Part shown: positions 36,069 through 45,700 of the stretch, piece after piece
Layout: each line of letters opens with the position of its first letter
Numbering within the stretch: position 1 is the first letter of the stretch
Assembly: GCA_021741155.1 (NCBI GenBank)
Contig: JAIOYP010000011.1
Location: 29,425 to 93,424 of the forward strand
Length of the DNA: 64,000 nucleotides
Direction of reading: 5' to 3'
Origin: Flavobacteriales bacterium
GTDB taxonomy: Bacteria; Bacteroidota; Bacteroidia; UBA10329
Made by a program: the position numbers and the translations under genes
Notes under the pieces: generated by a model
Seen by the model: only the letters and a program-made list of their open reading frames with translations
Database searches by the model: none
Told to the model about the DNA's origin: nothing

Positions 36069-36321
36069 TGCTTTATGATCAGTAGACTAAGGGTTGTCTC
36101 AGAAATTACGATGACCAATGAGGTCAAACCAATCCATTAATGCGACTGCCTTAAGTTACGAAGGACAAGCACAGATTAAAAACAAATTCGACAAAATGCA
36201 CCATCATAGGTAGCCAGAAATCCGGTTTTTTAACAAGCTCATGGCATTCAAGAGCTCGTGTAAGCGTTCCGAAGGAAGTCGTGCACAAACAAGGTTCTGT
36301 TGGTGGCTTGTGATGGGGCTA

Positions 36322-37527
36322 TCAGCGCACGCTAAACTCGTATTCCTTCTCAAACACGGTAATGAACAACGGGTAATCATCGCCCAACTTGTTGTAGATG
36401 GCCGTTTCCTCATTCATACGGTGCTTGGTAACAATTACAGCTAGCGAGTAGCTTCCCTTTTCCTTCATTTCTGTAGAGAATGGGAAGCTGCGTTCTTCGC
36501 CCGGGTTGAGGTTATTATCGGTCAATTTCTTGGCCAGCGGATGCCACTCCCACTCCTCTCCTATTCTATGTTCCTGCTCTGCCACTAGGCTATCGAGCGC
36601 ATTGCGCAGTTCAAAACGGATAATAAAGAAGCGTTCAGGGTCGCCCGTTGGTACGCGGTGGCCCGCATGTTCATTCTTCACTTTGAAGGTGTATTCTACC
36701 CGTTCGCCCACCTTATATTTTGTAATTATCTCCTGCGGATAGAATGCAAAACCGTTAAGCATACCCGTCTCTGCACCTTTCACCTTCGGAATGCCCGAGC
36801 CAGGAAAGTTGTGGAAACGGCTTTTGCGCTCACCAAATCCGGGCATTACCTCGCGGTGCGTTTCGGGCATGTGGCACGAGATGCAGTTCTGATTGCCGAA
36901 GTAAGGCCCGGCCTTCCATTCATCGCCCGTTTCAAAACTACATGCCAGTGTGGGCGTAATTACCGCATTGGCGTTGTGGCACGATATGCACAGATTTTCG
37001 GAAAGATGCTCCATATTCTTCACCGTGCGGTGCGGTGCCTTTTCGGTTCCAGTTGGCCCCATTACAGCACCTTCGCGCACATGGCACGAGGCACAGTTGA
37101 TGCCTTCTTGCTGCAAAGCGCGGTCAAAGTGCGGGTTCTTTTCCTTCACAGGTTTGTAGATGTCGCCATCAATCAGCCCTTTAATGATAAACTCCTGCTG
37201 ATTCTGCAACGGAATGTGGCAATTGATGCACATGAATGGGCTGGTCTCCTTCTTTAGTTCAGATTGGAATTGAAGGTCGGTCCAAGCGTGGGCGTGGGTT
37301 GATGTCTGCCATTCCTTGTAGTGCTCTTGATGACACGCTCCGCAGCTGGCCGCACTCAATGAGGTCAATCCTTCAGGAATCTCCTGATGCGGAACGGCTA
37401 TATCCCACGAATTCTGAAGGGGGGTGATGGTGCCCGTTTGCTGCTGTTGCGTGGCATTATTGCCACACTGCCAAAGCAACAGAACAACAGTGCCAAGTGC
37501 GATGATATAGGCTATGCGAGTGTTCAT
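36322..37527 (-). CDS. Five-haem cytochrome c lipoprotein
   Basis: 401 residues with a lipoprotein signal (RIAYIIALGTVVLLLWQC, Cys21). Five CxxCH haem motifs: SCGACHQEH (about 62), CINCHIPL (about 100), CASCHVREG (about 144), CISCHNAN (about 180), CISCHMPE (about 214). The C-terminal 170 residues form a beta domain (GERVEYTFKVKNEHAGHRVP). The haem pattern is like that of cytochrome c554-type carriers. An outer- or inner-membrane-anchored periplasmic electron carrier is likely. Its partner is unknown; the NOR-like genes lie 8 kb away, so any link is speculation. Confidence 0.85.
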   Translation of the reverse strand: MNTRIAYIIALGTVVLLLWQCGNNATQQQQTGTITPLQNSWDIAVPHQEIPEGLTSLSAASCGACHQEHYKEWQTSTHAHAWTDLQFQSELKKETSPFMCINCHIPLQNQQEFIIKGLIDGDIYKPVKEKNPHFDRALQQEGINCASCHVREGAVMGPTGTEKAPHRTVKNMEHLSENLCISCHNANAVITPTLACSFETGDEWKAGPYFGNQNCISCHMPETHREVMPGFGERKSRFHNFPGSGIPKVKGAETGMLNGFAFYPQEIITKYKVGERVEYTFKVKNEHAGHRVPTGDPERFFIIRFELRNALDSLVAEQEHRIGEEWEWHPLAKKLTDNNLNPGEERSFPFSTEMKEKGSYSLAVIVTKHRMNEETAIYNKLGDDYPLFITVFEKEYEFSVR

Positions 37528-37598
37528 CGGTTAGTGTTTATACCCTTGAGATGATTGCCTAGTATTTGGCAGTGTGGATGAAAATGGTTCAATAAAAG

Positions 37599-37675
37599 AG
37601 ACCCTTCGTTCCTCAGGGAAACAAGCAGATATAGAAGAGCCAGCTAGTTGCTTCTCTGAGGAACGAAGGGTGTCT
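37599..37675. repeat. 20-bp inverted-repeat element, copy 2
   Basis: The left arm is identical to copy 1 (37599-37618); the right arm ends at 37675 with changes (GAACGAAGGGTGTCT). It is followed, as in copy 1, by TATAGCCAATTAA and GCTAGGCAATTAC. Confidence 0.7.
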
Positions 37676-37715
37676 TTTCTATAGCCAATTAAACACTGAA
37701 CCATTTGCTAGGCAA

Positions 37716-38780
37716 TTACTTCCCCCTTTGGGGGATTGAGGGTGCTGGTTTTCTCACCAACACAAACCCATGCTGGTTTCCTTGGTAATGATTGTAAATG
37801 AGAATGGTTTTCAGCTCTCTCGATGACCAACGTTGAAAAGTCATTTCAGGCACTGGTTTTCCGCTGACCAATTGCGCTGCAAACCATGTAGCAAAGGCAC
37901 TGGCCGAGGGTGTTTCTCCAAAGAGGTTCTTAAAGGAAAGTATTCCGGTTTGAGGAAAAAGATCCTTGGCAAAACCATGATACCAGTTGTCGGTGTTCAC
38001 ATCGCCCGAAAAACCGAGCATGAGCGCATCCACATCATCAGTTGTCAGCCCATTGCGTTTGAGCAATGCATCGGCCTTGGTCAATAGGTCTTCTCGCGAT
38101 GGATAAGAGATCATATCAAAATCGACAATCTCAGCAAGCGCATTATCGTTTTTAGCTTCGACCACAAACATGGCCGCCCCTTCCCCATTCACTGCGCCTG
38201 GAGTCTTAGATGAATACAATTTATCCGAAGAAACATCTTCCTTCTTGATGTATCCTGCCAGCGTTTCAATGCGATGCTGTGCTTGAGAGATTTCTTCCAC
38301 GCATCCCACCAACAGACTTTTTGCTCTTGCTTCAATAAAAAGCAAATCAGCATCCATCAAGCAATTCTCAAACGAAAGTCCCTTGTTGCTGTGCGTGTTA
38401 TTGTAGCCGCTATTGGCCGACATGAGGGCCAATCCGCCCGCAGGCGAACTGGGACTGCCTTGTACAAAATTGGTTGGCGTGAGGGTTCCTTCTTGGTACT
38501 GAATAATCTGATTGAGGAAACGATGACAATCTTCCATGCCGCCATCCGTAGTACCGATAATGATGCCGTCTGTCTTGTATTTCTGAAGTAACGGCATGGC
38601 AGCACCTGTTGCCATTCGGTTGGATTTGCCCATTCTACGCAATTGGCTGTTGGGAATGGATTCGTAGGCGGGTTCTATGGCTATGAGTTGCGAACCTGTG
38701 TAAATAACTGGCTCGCTTTGAAAGAAATCTCCTTCAAAAGTTCGTTGTGGCGATATGCAGGTTAGGTCTTTAATAAACAT
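37716..38780 (-). CDS. Ketosynthase-like protein lacking the active-site Cys (second CLF)
   Basis: 354 residues. It follows the ketosynthase fold (DGIIIGTTDGGMEDCHRFLN, NFVQGSPSSPAGGLALMSAN, FSGDVNTDNWYHGFAKDLFP). Where TACSS stands in the partner at 39001, it reads THSNKGLSFEN, with Gly134 at the Cys position. It is probably a chain-length factor for that ketosynthase, 220 bp upstream. The last codons (PSIPQRGK) are made by a dispersed GC-rich repeat (about 37719-37745), so the original C-terminus may have been replaced. Confidence 0.7.
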   Translation of the reverse strand: MFIKDLTCISPQRTFEGDFFQSEPVIYTGSQLIAIEPAYESIPNSQLRRMGKSNRMATGAAMPLLQKYKTDGIIIGTTDGGMEDCHRFLNQIIQYQEGTLTPTNFVQGSPSSPAGGLALMSANSGYNNTHSNKGLSFENCLMDADLLFIEARAKSLLVGCVEEISQAQHRIETLAGYIKKEDVSSDKLYSSKTPGAVNGEGAAMFVVEAKNDNALAEIVDFDMISYPSREDLLTKADALLKRNGLTTDDVDALMLGFSGDVNTDNWYHGFAKDLFPQTGILSFKNLFGETPSASAFATWFAAQLVSGKPVPEMTFQRWSSRELKTILIYNHYQGNQHGFVLVRKPAPSIPQRGK

Positions 38781-38874
38781 GATTAGTTACTTAACCCCTT
38801 TCCTACGCATGTAGCAAAATCGTTACTCAGAAAGTGATATTCAATTTTATAAATCGTTCTCCTTACTAAAGGTG

Positions 38875-38949
38875 AGACCCTTCGTTCCTCAGGGAAGCAA
38901 CTTGTTGCATTTGCTGTTTCCGTTTGTTTCCCTGAGGAACGAAGGGTCT
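38875..38949. repeat. 20-bp inverted-repeat element, copy 3
   Basis: Both arms intact (AGACCCTTCGTTCCTCAGGG at 38875 and its mirror ending at 38949). It lies between the chain-length-factor and ketosynthase genes of the second operon. An open frame of 82 codons over it on the minus strand is not a gene. Confidence 0.7.
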
Positions 38950-39000
38950 GTTTTCCTGATCGGTTTTTACCAACGCTGTCCAATAAGAAGCCATCCATCA

Positions 39001-40194
39001 TCAAACCTTTGAAAGAATAAGTGAACTGCAATTGCCGCCAAAACCAAACGAATTGGACAGCACATGCTCAACCTTGGCATTTGCTACAAACTCCGTTTGC
39101 GGTTTAGAATTGAACTCAGGCATGGGTGTTTGCCAGTTCAAACTCGGGTAAATCTCCTGATGCTTGATGCTGAGCAAGCTGTAAACTGCCTCAATTGCTC
39201 CCGAAGCAGCCAACGTATGCCCTGTAAATGATTTGGTGGAAATGTAAGGAGGAACGGTATCAAAAATCTGTTGCATTCCGTGTACTTCGGTGTAGTCGTT
39301 ATTCTCGGTTCCTGTTCCGTGGGCGTTTACATAGATGATGTCTGATGGCTTTAAACCAGCAGTTTGCAACGCACCGTTCATCGCTCCGCGAACTCCCACT
39401 GCCTCTGGCGACATCGAACTAGGATGGTAGGCATCGTTCGAGTTTCCATAGCCTCGAATTTCTCCATAGATGGTTTTTTTTACGGCATCTTCTTCTCGCT
39501 CCAAAACCAAGTAGGCAGCTCCTTCGCCTAGGTTCAATCCTTTGCGGTTGGCATCAAACGGACGTGTAATCTCGTCTGAGAAAATTTGTAAGGAATTGAA
39601 GCCGTTGACCGTGTATTTGGCCAAGCTATCCACCCCCCCAACAATGGCGCGTTTGCATTTTCCAGCCTTTATCATTCGTGCTCCTAGCATGATGGAGTTG
39701 GCAGAGGAAGAACAGGCCGTATTCATGGTGTCGGTATAACCGCGCAATCCGAATGCCTTTGCTAATTGCAGTGTATGCGCCCCGCTTCGGTACGAATTAA
39801 CAAAAGGTGATGGTGTTGTATTGGTGTTGGCATCGGCATGAATTGCTTCCGTTTCTACCATTCCGCCAACGGTGGTGGCAGAAAGCAGTGCGGTATCAAA
39901 ATCTGATAATTCAGTATCGGAAAGACCCGCATCGTTAACCGCTTCTTTAAAGGCTGTAAAAGCGAGAAGTTCTGTTCTGCTCATGCCGCTTACAACAGAA
40001 TTACCTAGACTGGCCAACATCTCTTTATTGCTCAATTTCACTTCTCCAAAAAGAAGTTCATTCGCATATTTTGAGTTCAGAAACTGGGCTTTCCCAATTC
40101 CTGTATTGCCTTTTTGTAAGGAAGAGTGATTTTCGGAAGCGTTGTTCCCAATGGCGGAAATCACCCCAATTCCGGTGACTACAATTCGCCCCAT
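39001..40194 (-). CDS. Beta-ketoacyl-ACP synthase of the second ACP/KS/CLF operon
   Basis: Start at MGRIVVTGIGVISAIGNNAS, just after the ACP stop; an upstream ATG would overlap the ACP gene. 397 residues with nucleophile Cys161 (NTACSSSANSIMLG) and catalytic His residues in VNAHGTGTENNDYTE and FTGHTLAASGAIE. C-terminus NSFGFGGNCSSLIL. It is a close relative of the KS at 4377 (same motifs around GIGKAQFLNSK and LLFGEVKLSN), so the two operons share ancestry. Acts on ACP-bound chains in the cytoplasm. Confidence 0.88.
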   Translation of the reverse strand: MGRIVVTGIGVISAIGNNASENHSSLQKGNTGIGKAQFLNSKYANELLFGEVKLSNKEMLASLGNSVVSGMSRTELLAFTAFKEAVNDAGLSDTELSDFDTALLSATTVGGMVETEAIHADANTNTTPSPFVNSYRSGAHTLQLAKAFGLRGYTDTMNTACSSSANSIMLGARMIKAGKCKRAIVGGVDSLAKYTVNGFNSLQIFSDEITRPFDANRKGLNLGEGAAYLVLEREEDAVKKTIYGEIRGYGNSNDAYHPSSMSPEAVGVRGAMNGALQTAGLKPSDIIYVNAHGTGTENNDYTEVHGMQQIFDTVPPYISTKSFTGHTLAASGAIEAVYSLLSIKHQEIYPSLNWQTPMPEFNSKPQTEFVANAKVEHVLSNSFGFGGNCSSLILSKV

Positions 40195-40198
40195 GGGT

Positions 40199-40465
40199 TT
40201 ATGCTGCGGTTTGGTTTGCCAAAATGTATTCGGCCATGGTATCAACCGTTACCAATACTTTGCGGCCTTCTGCTGGGTCGGTCAATTTGATGCCGTATTC
40301 TCTTTCTAGAAGCACGCTCAACTCCAATGCATCAATAGAATCTAATCCGAATTTTGGGCCAAATAGTTGGTCATCATCAGCAATATCTTCAACTGTGAAA
40401 TCGAGCAAATTCAAATACTCAATAATCTGTCCTTTCAATTTTGCTTTCAATTCGGCTGCTTCCAT
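40199..40465 (-). CDS. Acyl carrier protein
   Basis: 88 residues, acidic and helical, with the phosphopantetheine-attachment Ser in FGLDSIDALELSVLLEREYG. It opens MEAAELKAKLKGQIIEYLNL. It is the first gene of a three-gene operon with a ketosynthase and a chain-length factor, and is probably a dedicated carrier for that pair. No ACP was seen in the first pigment operon within this window, so it might serve both. Confidence 0.9.
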   Translation of the reverse strand: MEAAELKAKLKGQIIEYLNLLDFTVEDIADDDQLFGPKFGLDSIDALELSVLLEREYGIKLTDPAEGRKVLVTVDTMAEYILANQTAA

Positions 40466-40498
40466 GTGCTTAATAGGGGTCTGTTAGTTTTCGGGGTG

Positions 40499-40506
40499 CA
40501 AATTAA
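40499..40506 (-). promoter_or_regulatory. Probable -7 element of the ACP operon
   Basis: On the minus strand TTAATTTG followed by CACC (7 of 8 to TAnnTTTG) lies 34 bp upstream of the ACP start. Confidence 0.4.
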
Positions 40507-40538
40507 GTTAGAAATGTTGGGAATTGATATGATTCTAG

Positions 40539-40825
40539 TCACCGTGTTGCGTGGTGCGTGTTGCGTGGTGCGTGTTGCGTGGTGCGTGTTGCGTGTTGCG
40601 TGGTGCGAGTTTCGTGTTGCGAGTTTCCATTTTTCCTAATTCGCTAATTAGCTCATTTGCTAATTCCCCTTTTTCCTTTTCCCCTTTTTCCTTTTCCCCT
40701 TTTCCCTAATTCGCTCCGCTGAACTTCGTTTCTTCATTCGTAATTCTAAAATCGTAATTCGTAATTCTAAAATCGTACTTCGTAATTCTAAAATCGTACT
40801 TCGTAATTCTAAAATCGTAATTCCC
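40539..40825. repeat. Simple-sequence and tandem repeats upstream of the SRAP gene
   Basis: 40539-40625 is built from GTGTTGCGTGG words. 40660-40705 repeats TTTTCCTTTTCCCC. 40736-40822 holds about five copies of an 18-bp unit (CGTAATTCTAAAATCGTA). No gene. A similar GCGTGTTTCGTG tract lies on the other side of the SRAP gene. Confidence 0.7.
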
Positions 40826-40837
40826 TACTTTTAAATC

Positions 40838-41662
40838 ATGTGCTACGACATTCAAGCAGGTTACCAAAAGCGAATAAAAGAAGGCGTCCGTAAAGGAGCC
40901 AGCATCCAAGACATCAACTGGCATATAGACGAATACAACAAGAAATTCCCCGACCAGCCCATGCCACGTATGGGAGAAAGCGGTTACCACCTCAGCGGTT
41001 TCACCCACCCACATGTGCCCATCTTTACCCATACCGAAGGAGAAGGAATAACGCTACAACCCATGCAATGGGGACTCATCCCCTCCTGGTGCAAAGATGC
41101 GCCCACCGCCACCAAACTCTGGAACCAAACCCTCAATGCCCGTAGCGAAAGCATGTACGAAAAGCCCAGTTTCCGCAGCGCGGCTGCCAGTCGCAGGGGC
41201 GTAGTGCTGCTGCAATCCTTCTTCGAACATCACCATTTTGGCAAAGAAACCTACCCCTTCAACATCCGCCTACGCACAGACGAACCCATGTATGTGGCCG
41301 TGCTGTGGGAACAGTGGACAGACAAAACAACGGGCGAAGTACGCCCCACTTTTAGCATTGTCACCGTAGAGGGCAACGAACTCATGGCAGCCCTGCACAA
41401 CAACCCCAAGCTCGAAGGCCCGCGCATGCCGCTCATTCTCGAAGGCGAAGCCATAGACCACTGGCTTATGGGCAATGGCAAAGATTTGAAAGAAGAAATA
41501 ACGGCTCTCTGCCTCCCCTTCCCGCAAGAGAAACTACGCGCCTTTCCTGTGCGCAAATTGCGTGGCAAAACTGCCGTGGGCGATGTACCTGCTGCCGTGG
41601 AGCGCTTCGACTATCCTGAGTTGGCGTTTGATTCGGAATTGATGGAGGTGTTGGAGGGTTGA
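40838..41662 (+). CDS. SRAP-domain abasic-site protein (YedK/HMCES family)
   Basis: 274 residues. The protein begins MCYDIQAGYQ; Cys2 becomes the N-terminal nucleophile that crosslinks to abasic sites in single-stranded DNA. The conserved NARSES (LNARSESMYEKPSFRSAAAS), QSFFEHHHFG (Glu) and PRMPLIL regions follow. The family protects abasic sites during replication or the SOS response. It is a single gene between two simple-repeat tracts, which looks like an insertion or a fast-evolving neighbourhood. Confidence 0.9.
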   Translation: MCYDIQAGYQKRIKEGVRKGASIQDINWHIDEYNKKFPDQPMPRMGESGYHLSGFTHPHVPIFTHTEGEGITLQPMQWGLIPSWCKDAPTATKLWNQTLNARSESMYEKPSFRSAAASRRGVVLLQSFFEHHHFGKETYPFNIRLRTDEPMYVAVLWEQWTDKTTGEVRPTFSIVTVEGNELMAALHNNPKLEGPRMPLILEGEAIDHWLMGNGKDLKEEITALCLPFPQEKLRAFPVRKLRGKTAVGDVPAAVERFDYPELAFDSELMEVLEG

Positions 41663-41666
41663 AGTC

Positions 41667-41790
41667 TGTGGTGCGTGTTTCGTGTTTCGTGGTGCGTGTT
41701 TCGTGGTGCGTGGTGCGTGTTTCGTGTTTCGTGTTTCGTGTTTCGTGTTGCGTGTTTCGTGTTTCGTGTTGCGTGGTCTGTGGTCCGTGG
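41667..41790. repeat. GTTTCGTG/GGTGCGTG simple repeat downstream of the SRAP gene
   Basis: About 120 bp of GTGCGTGTTTCGTG-type words. It gives long but meaningless open frames on the minus strand. Mirrors the tract at 40539-40625. Confidence 0.7.
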
Positions 41791-42025
41791 TCTGCCATCT
41801 TCCATCTGAAATCTCACCATTTGTCACCCTGACGGCAGGAAGGGTCTATCTCACCCCGTAAATACATTACGTTCTGCCATCTCACCTTACACCCATGCAT
41901 TACGTTCTGCCCTCCTATCCTTACCTCGTCATTGCGAGCCCAAAGGGCGTGGCACCCGACCGAAGGGAACACAGCGAGGTACGAGCTAATCTCCAACAAG
42001 TTCACTGGTCACTAAAAGAAAAAAA

Positions 42026-42280
42026 ATGAAAACCAAAAAACGCCTCGTTATCCCCGACCCCAACTACCACACCGGTCATCCTGTGCCCGATTCAGAACTA
42101 AACCAAAACCGACTGCGCGCCATCGAAAAAGCACGCATCAACGCCTTGCCTCAAACCATCCTAAAGCTCGAAAAGCGCATAGCCATGCTGCAAAAACAAC
42201 TCGAAAAGGCGGAGATTAAATTGCAATCGGATAGGGAGGAATTGGCCGCGCAGTCGTCTTCTATCACATCTGGCAGCTGA
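42026..42280 (+). CDS. Small coiled-coil hypothetical protein
   Basis: 84 residues. The middle (LPQTILKLEKRIAMLQKQLE then KAEIKLQSDREEL) is a strong heptad-type coiled coil. The N-terminus (MKTKKRLVIPDPNYHTGHPV) is basic. I do not recognise the family. It lies upstream of the CRISPR locus in the same direction as cas9 but is separated from it by the two divergent tracrRNA genes. Confidence 0.5.
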   Translation: MKTKKRLVIPDPNYHTGHPVPDSELNQNRLRAIEKARINALPQTILKLEKRIAMLQKQLEKAEIKLQSDREELAAQSSSITSGS

Positions 42281-42441
42281 AATCTCCAAGCCGCGTCATT
42301 ACGAGTAATTCCTTTTGGGGAATTACGTGGTAATCTGTTGGCTAGGAGCACTAACCTACCGCCCTACTTCGCTTTCTTATTATTTTTTGTTGCTAATCAC
42401 AAAGGGCGGTGTTACTTTTAGTGCGGACCAAAAGGTATGGC

Positions 42442-42590
42442 AAAAAAAAAGACCCCGGACGAGCCGAGGTCGAGGTTAAAGAAGCTTTGGAGTGGATACA
42501 AAACAGAAACGACCCGCCTAAGGCGAGCCGCTTCGAATGTTTTCACAACGGAATAATCCTTATTGTGATTTGCTTTCGGGATAAAGTTGG
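42442..42590 (-). ncRNA. tracrRNA 1 (distal copy)
   Basis: On the minus strand, GAAAGCAAATCACAATAAGG (42577-42558) is an anti-repeat: 15 bases pair with the first part of the CRISPR repeat read on the minus strand. It is followed by a small hairpin (GGATTATTCC), a stem of GGCTCGCC/GGCGGGTC (42511-42530) and a terminator stem GACCTCGG/CCGGGGTC (42451-42471) with nine T. This is the layout of type II-C tracrRNA in Bacteroidota. The 5' end is not certain; its own -7 element is weak (CAACTTTA). Confidence 0.85.
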
Positions 42591-42610
42591 GGACATGGTA
42601 GGAGAAAATG

Positions 42611-42686
42611 AAAAAGGCGACCCTGTTACCAGAGCCGCCCTGCATGTTTTCACAACGATAAAATCTTATTGTGATTTGCTTCGGGA
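42611..42686 (-). ncRNA. tracrRNA 2 (proximal, shorter copy)
   Basis: A second anti-repeat, CGAAGCAAATCACAATAAG on the minus strand (about 42682-42665), is followed by the same core as copy 1 (hairpin GAT-TTT-ATC, then CGTTGTGAAAACAT). A 10-bp terminator stem GGCGGCTCTG/CAGGGTCGCC (42616-42639) with five T ends it. The hairpin bases differ from copy 1 in a compensating way, so structure is kept. It pairs with 13 bases of the repeat. Confidence 0.75.
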
Positions 42687-42694
42687 CAAATTTA
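42687..42694 (-). promoter_or_regulatory. -7 element for tracrRNA 2
   Basis: TAAATTTG on the minus strand is a perfect TAnnTTTG. A TTG lies 21 bp upstream in the -33 position. Transcription would start right at the anti-repeat. It lies 32 bp upstream of the cas9 start and points away from it. Confidence 0.6.
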
Positions 42695-42725
42695 GAAATT
42701 TACGACAACCAAAATCAATTTAGTA

Positions 42726-45700
42726 ATGAAACGAATACTTGGATTAGACCTTGGCACAACATCCATTGGATGGGCCATAATTGAAGTTGCAGAAGGAGGC
42801 CATACGAATGCTGCCGAAACAATACGTTCAATCATCAATGCTAACCGTTTCGGGATTCATCGAGATGAAAACGGTCAATTCGCGGTTGGTGTAAGAATCA
42901 TTAGTCAGGATACAAGTAGGTTTGATAAGGGATTGACCCTGAATGATGCAAAAGGTGCAGCATCTACACCAACTGCCGAAAGGCGAAAACATCGAGGAGT
43001 ACATCGCTTGCGAAGCCGTTACAAGCTAAGGAGACAGAAACTCACAAACCTGATTTCTGAACTAGGAATGTTGCCTGATGGCAGCTATTACACCAACACC
43101 AAGGGTAAAAGAGGTGAAGGTGAACATATGGGTAAAGCACTTTATCAACTGCGTGATAAAGCGTTGCATGAACCTATTTCCCTTTCTGAGCTCGGCAGAA
43201 TATTGCTACACTTGAACCAATGCAGAGGATACAGTAGTGACCGATTTGCAAAGGATGAAAAGCCAAAGTTTGACTACTACACAGGCACAGTCACTCGGAT
43301 TTCTTCCAATCCAATTAAGATTGATTATGAAAAGAATGACACGGAAAAGGTCAATTGGCTTCATTATTCCATCGACATAGAGCTTACGGAAAACATAATA
43401 CTGGAAAATGGCGATGCCATTTCCACCATATATGATGGTCGAATCTTTGTGAAGGAAGAAGCCAAAATGACCATTAAAGTAGGTCAAATTATCACCTTCA
43501 AATACAAATTGAAGGAGGAAAAGGAAAAAGGAAAAAAAATAGGAGAATATTATCAAGTATCACCAACTACACCTAATCCAGAGGATTGGAATTATCGTTA
43601 CCAAAATCTGAATATGGAATTGGAGGAGTGGTGTAATGAAAATAATACGGTCGGTTCATTCTTTTATCAAAAACATTTTATTGACAAGAGTATTTCTCGA
43701 ATCAAAAACAACGTAGTGAACCGAAAATGGTATGAACATGAATTCAATTTGATTTGGAAAAAACAGTACGCCTTTCATAAAGAACACTTTGAAAATCTGA
43801 GTATTGAAAAGTTGGTACGGTCGGCTTTCAAGGACTATGAAGTGATATTCAATTCAGTTTCCAAAAAAGATACTACTCGCGAACAGCTGCAATGCCTAAT
43901 AGCTGATAAGATCATCTTCTTTCAACGTCCGTGGCAACAGAGCAAGAACAAAGCAAGATGCACTTTTGAAAAAATCAAGGTAAAGAAGAAGTCGAAACTA
44001 AAAGGAACAGGTTTAGAACAGATTAAAGAGGAGTATGTAGGAAGGTCAGTAATTCCCAGAAGTCACCCACTACATCAAGAGTTTAAAATATGGCAGCAGA
44101 TTAATAATGTTAAGTTGTTCTATAATTCGGAACAGGGGAAAGCAGATGTTCTGACAAGCGAAGAACTTTGTCTGATCCACCTGAAAAAAACGCCTGCTAC
44201 AGTCAAGCAGGAGCTCTATATGGCAATGCAGAACTGTAAGAGCATGGCTTGGAGAGTGTTTGTGAAAGAAAAACTGGGAATTAAGAATGTTTATGATGAG
44301 ATAGAAAACGTACCTCGTAAAAAAGGAAGCGCGTACGGAGTGGACTCCGAAACTGGGGAGATCGGAGCCTCATACTATTCTGTGAATTTCAGAAAACAGA
44401 AGAAAGATGGGGATTTCAAGGACATTGATCTGAAAGGAAATAGCACAAAATCTGCCTTGAGAAATATTCTGACTGAAACAAAGGAAGCTTGGTTCTCAGA
44501 AGCGTATTCAGGGAATACAACCGACAATCCCATTGTTTCCAATCTGCAAATGCTTTGGGAAAACATATATGATATAACCAGTCCAAACCTTGAAGCCACG
44601 GCCACTACGATTGAAAAGCATTTTTCATTTGACAGAGAAACATGCCTGAGACTGGCGGCATTGAAATTTGATGATGCAGGCATGGCTCGACTGTCTGCCA
44701 AGGCCATCAGACAATTGTTACCGTTAATGTCTGATGGCACGGGATTGACCTCGAGAGCGAATGAAAGGATACAGTCACTCTTGGATGTAAACGAAACCGA
44801 AGTTGGCCTCCCGAAGGATGAGCGACTTGAATCATTGAAACTACTTATTCCTGATAAGAACACACGAAAGCGGCTTTCTTCATTCAAATCGCAAGAGGAC
44901 TTCCATTACTTGAACTATTGGGAGGCCGCTGCGGTGATCTATGGTTCTCATTCTTCATCAAAGCATAAGGCATCAGAAAGCCAAAGAATGGCACGTGTAG
45001 CCAGTGGCAGTCTGAACAACCCCGTGGTAGAGAAGATTGTGAACGAATCTATATCCATCATCAACGAGTTGAAGGACAGATATGGTTTTGATGAAGTGCG
45101 TCTTGAACTGAGCCGAGAATTGAAGGCCAGTCGAGAGGAACGGCAACAAATGTGGGAAGGCATGACCGACAGTGCCACCCAGCGGGAATGGGCAAAAACC
45201 CTACTCCGAGAATTGAAATCAGAATATGCGAATGTGAGCAATGACCCTTACACCCGAAGTAATGTGGATAAGATCAGGATCATTGAAGATGTCGTTCAAC
45301 AGTTAGAACCGAACGAATACAAGAACAAGGTCAAAGAATATAAGCTCGGTGAACCTTCCAAAGCCGAGGTGAATAAATATCTCCTGTGGCTGCAACAGAA
45401 TTTCAAGTGTCCCTATACCATGCAACCTATTCCATTCACGGATGTGTTCGCTCCAGGAAATGCGGTTGAAATTGAGCATATCATTCCAAGGGAACGATAT
45501 TTCAACAACTCCTATGGTAACAAGGTCATTACTTGGAGGGAGGTAAATCAGGCCAAGGCCAATCACGGTAACAGAACAGCTTATGAATTCCTTGTAAGTA
45601 AAAGAGTAGAGGAATTCGTTATGGTTGGCAACAAGAAAATGCCCCTTGTTTCGGCAAATGGATGGGAGGAGCATGTAAAGAAAATGTTCCCGAAAGGTGC

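Noticed and set aside
38783..39031. 82-codon minus-strand frame between the CLF and KS genes
   Set aside because: It covers the 20-bp inverted-repeat element and has no family features.
41466..41827. Overlapping minus-strand frames rich in ETRNTKH words
   Set aside because: They translate the GTTTCGTG simple repeat.
42409..42723. Open frames on both strands in the tracrRNA region
   Set aside because: They overlap two well-supported tracrRNA structures with terminators and match no family.
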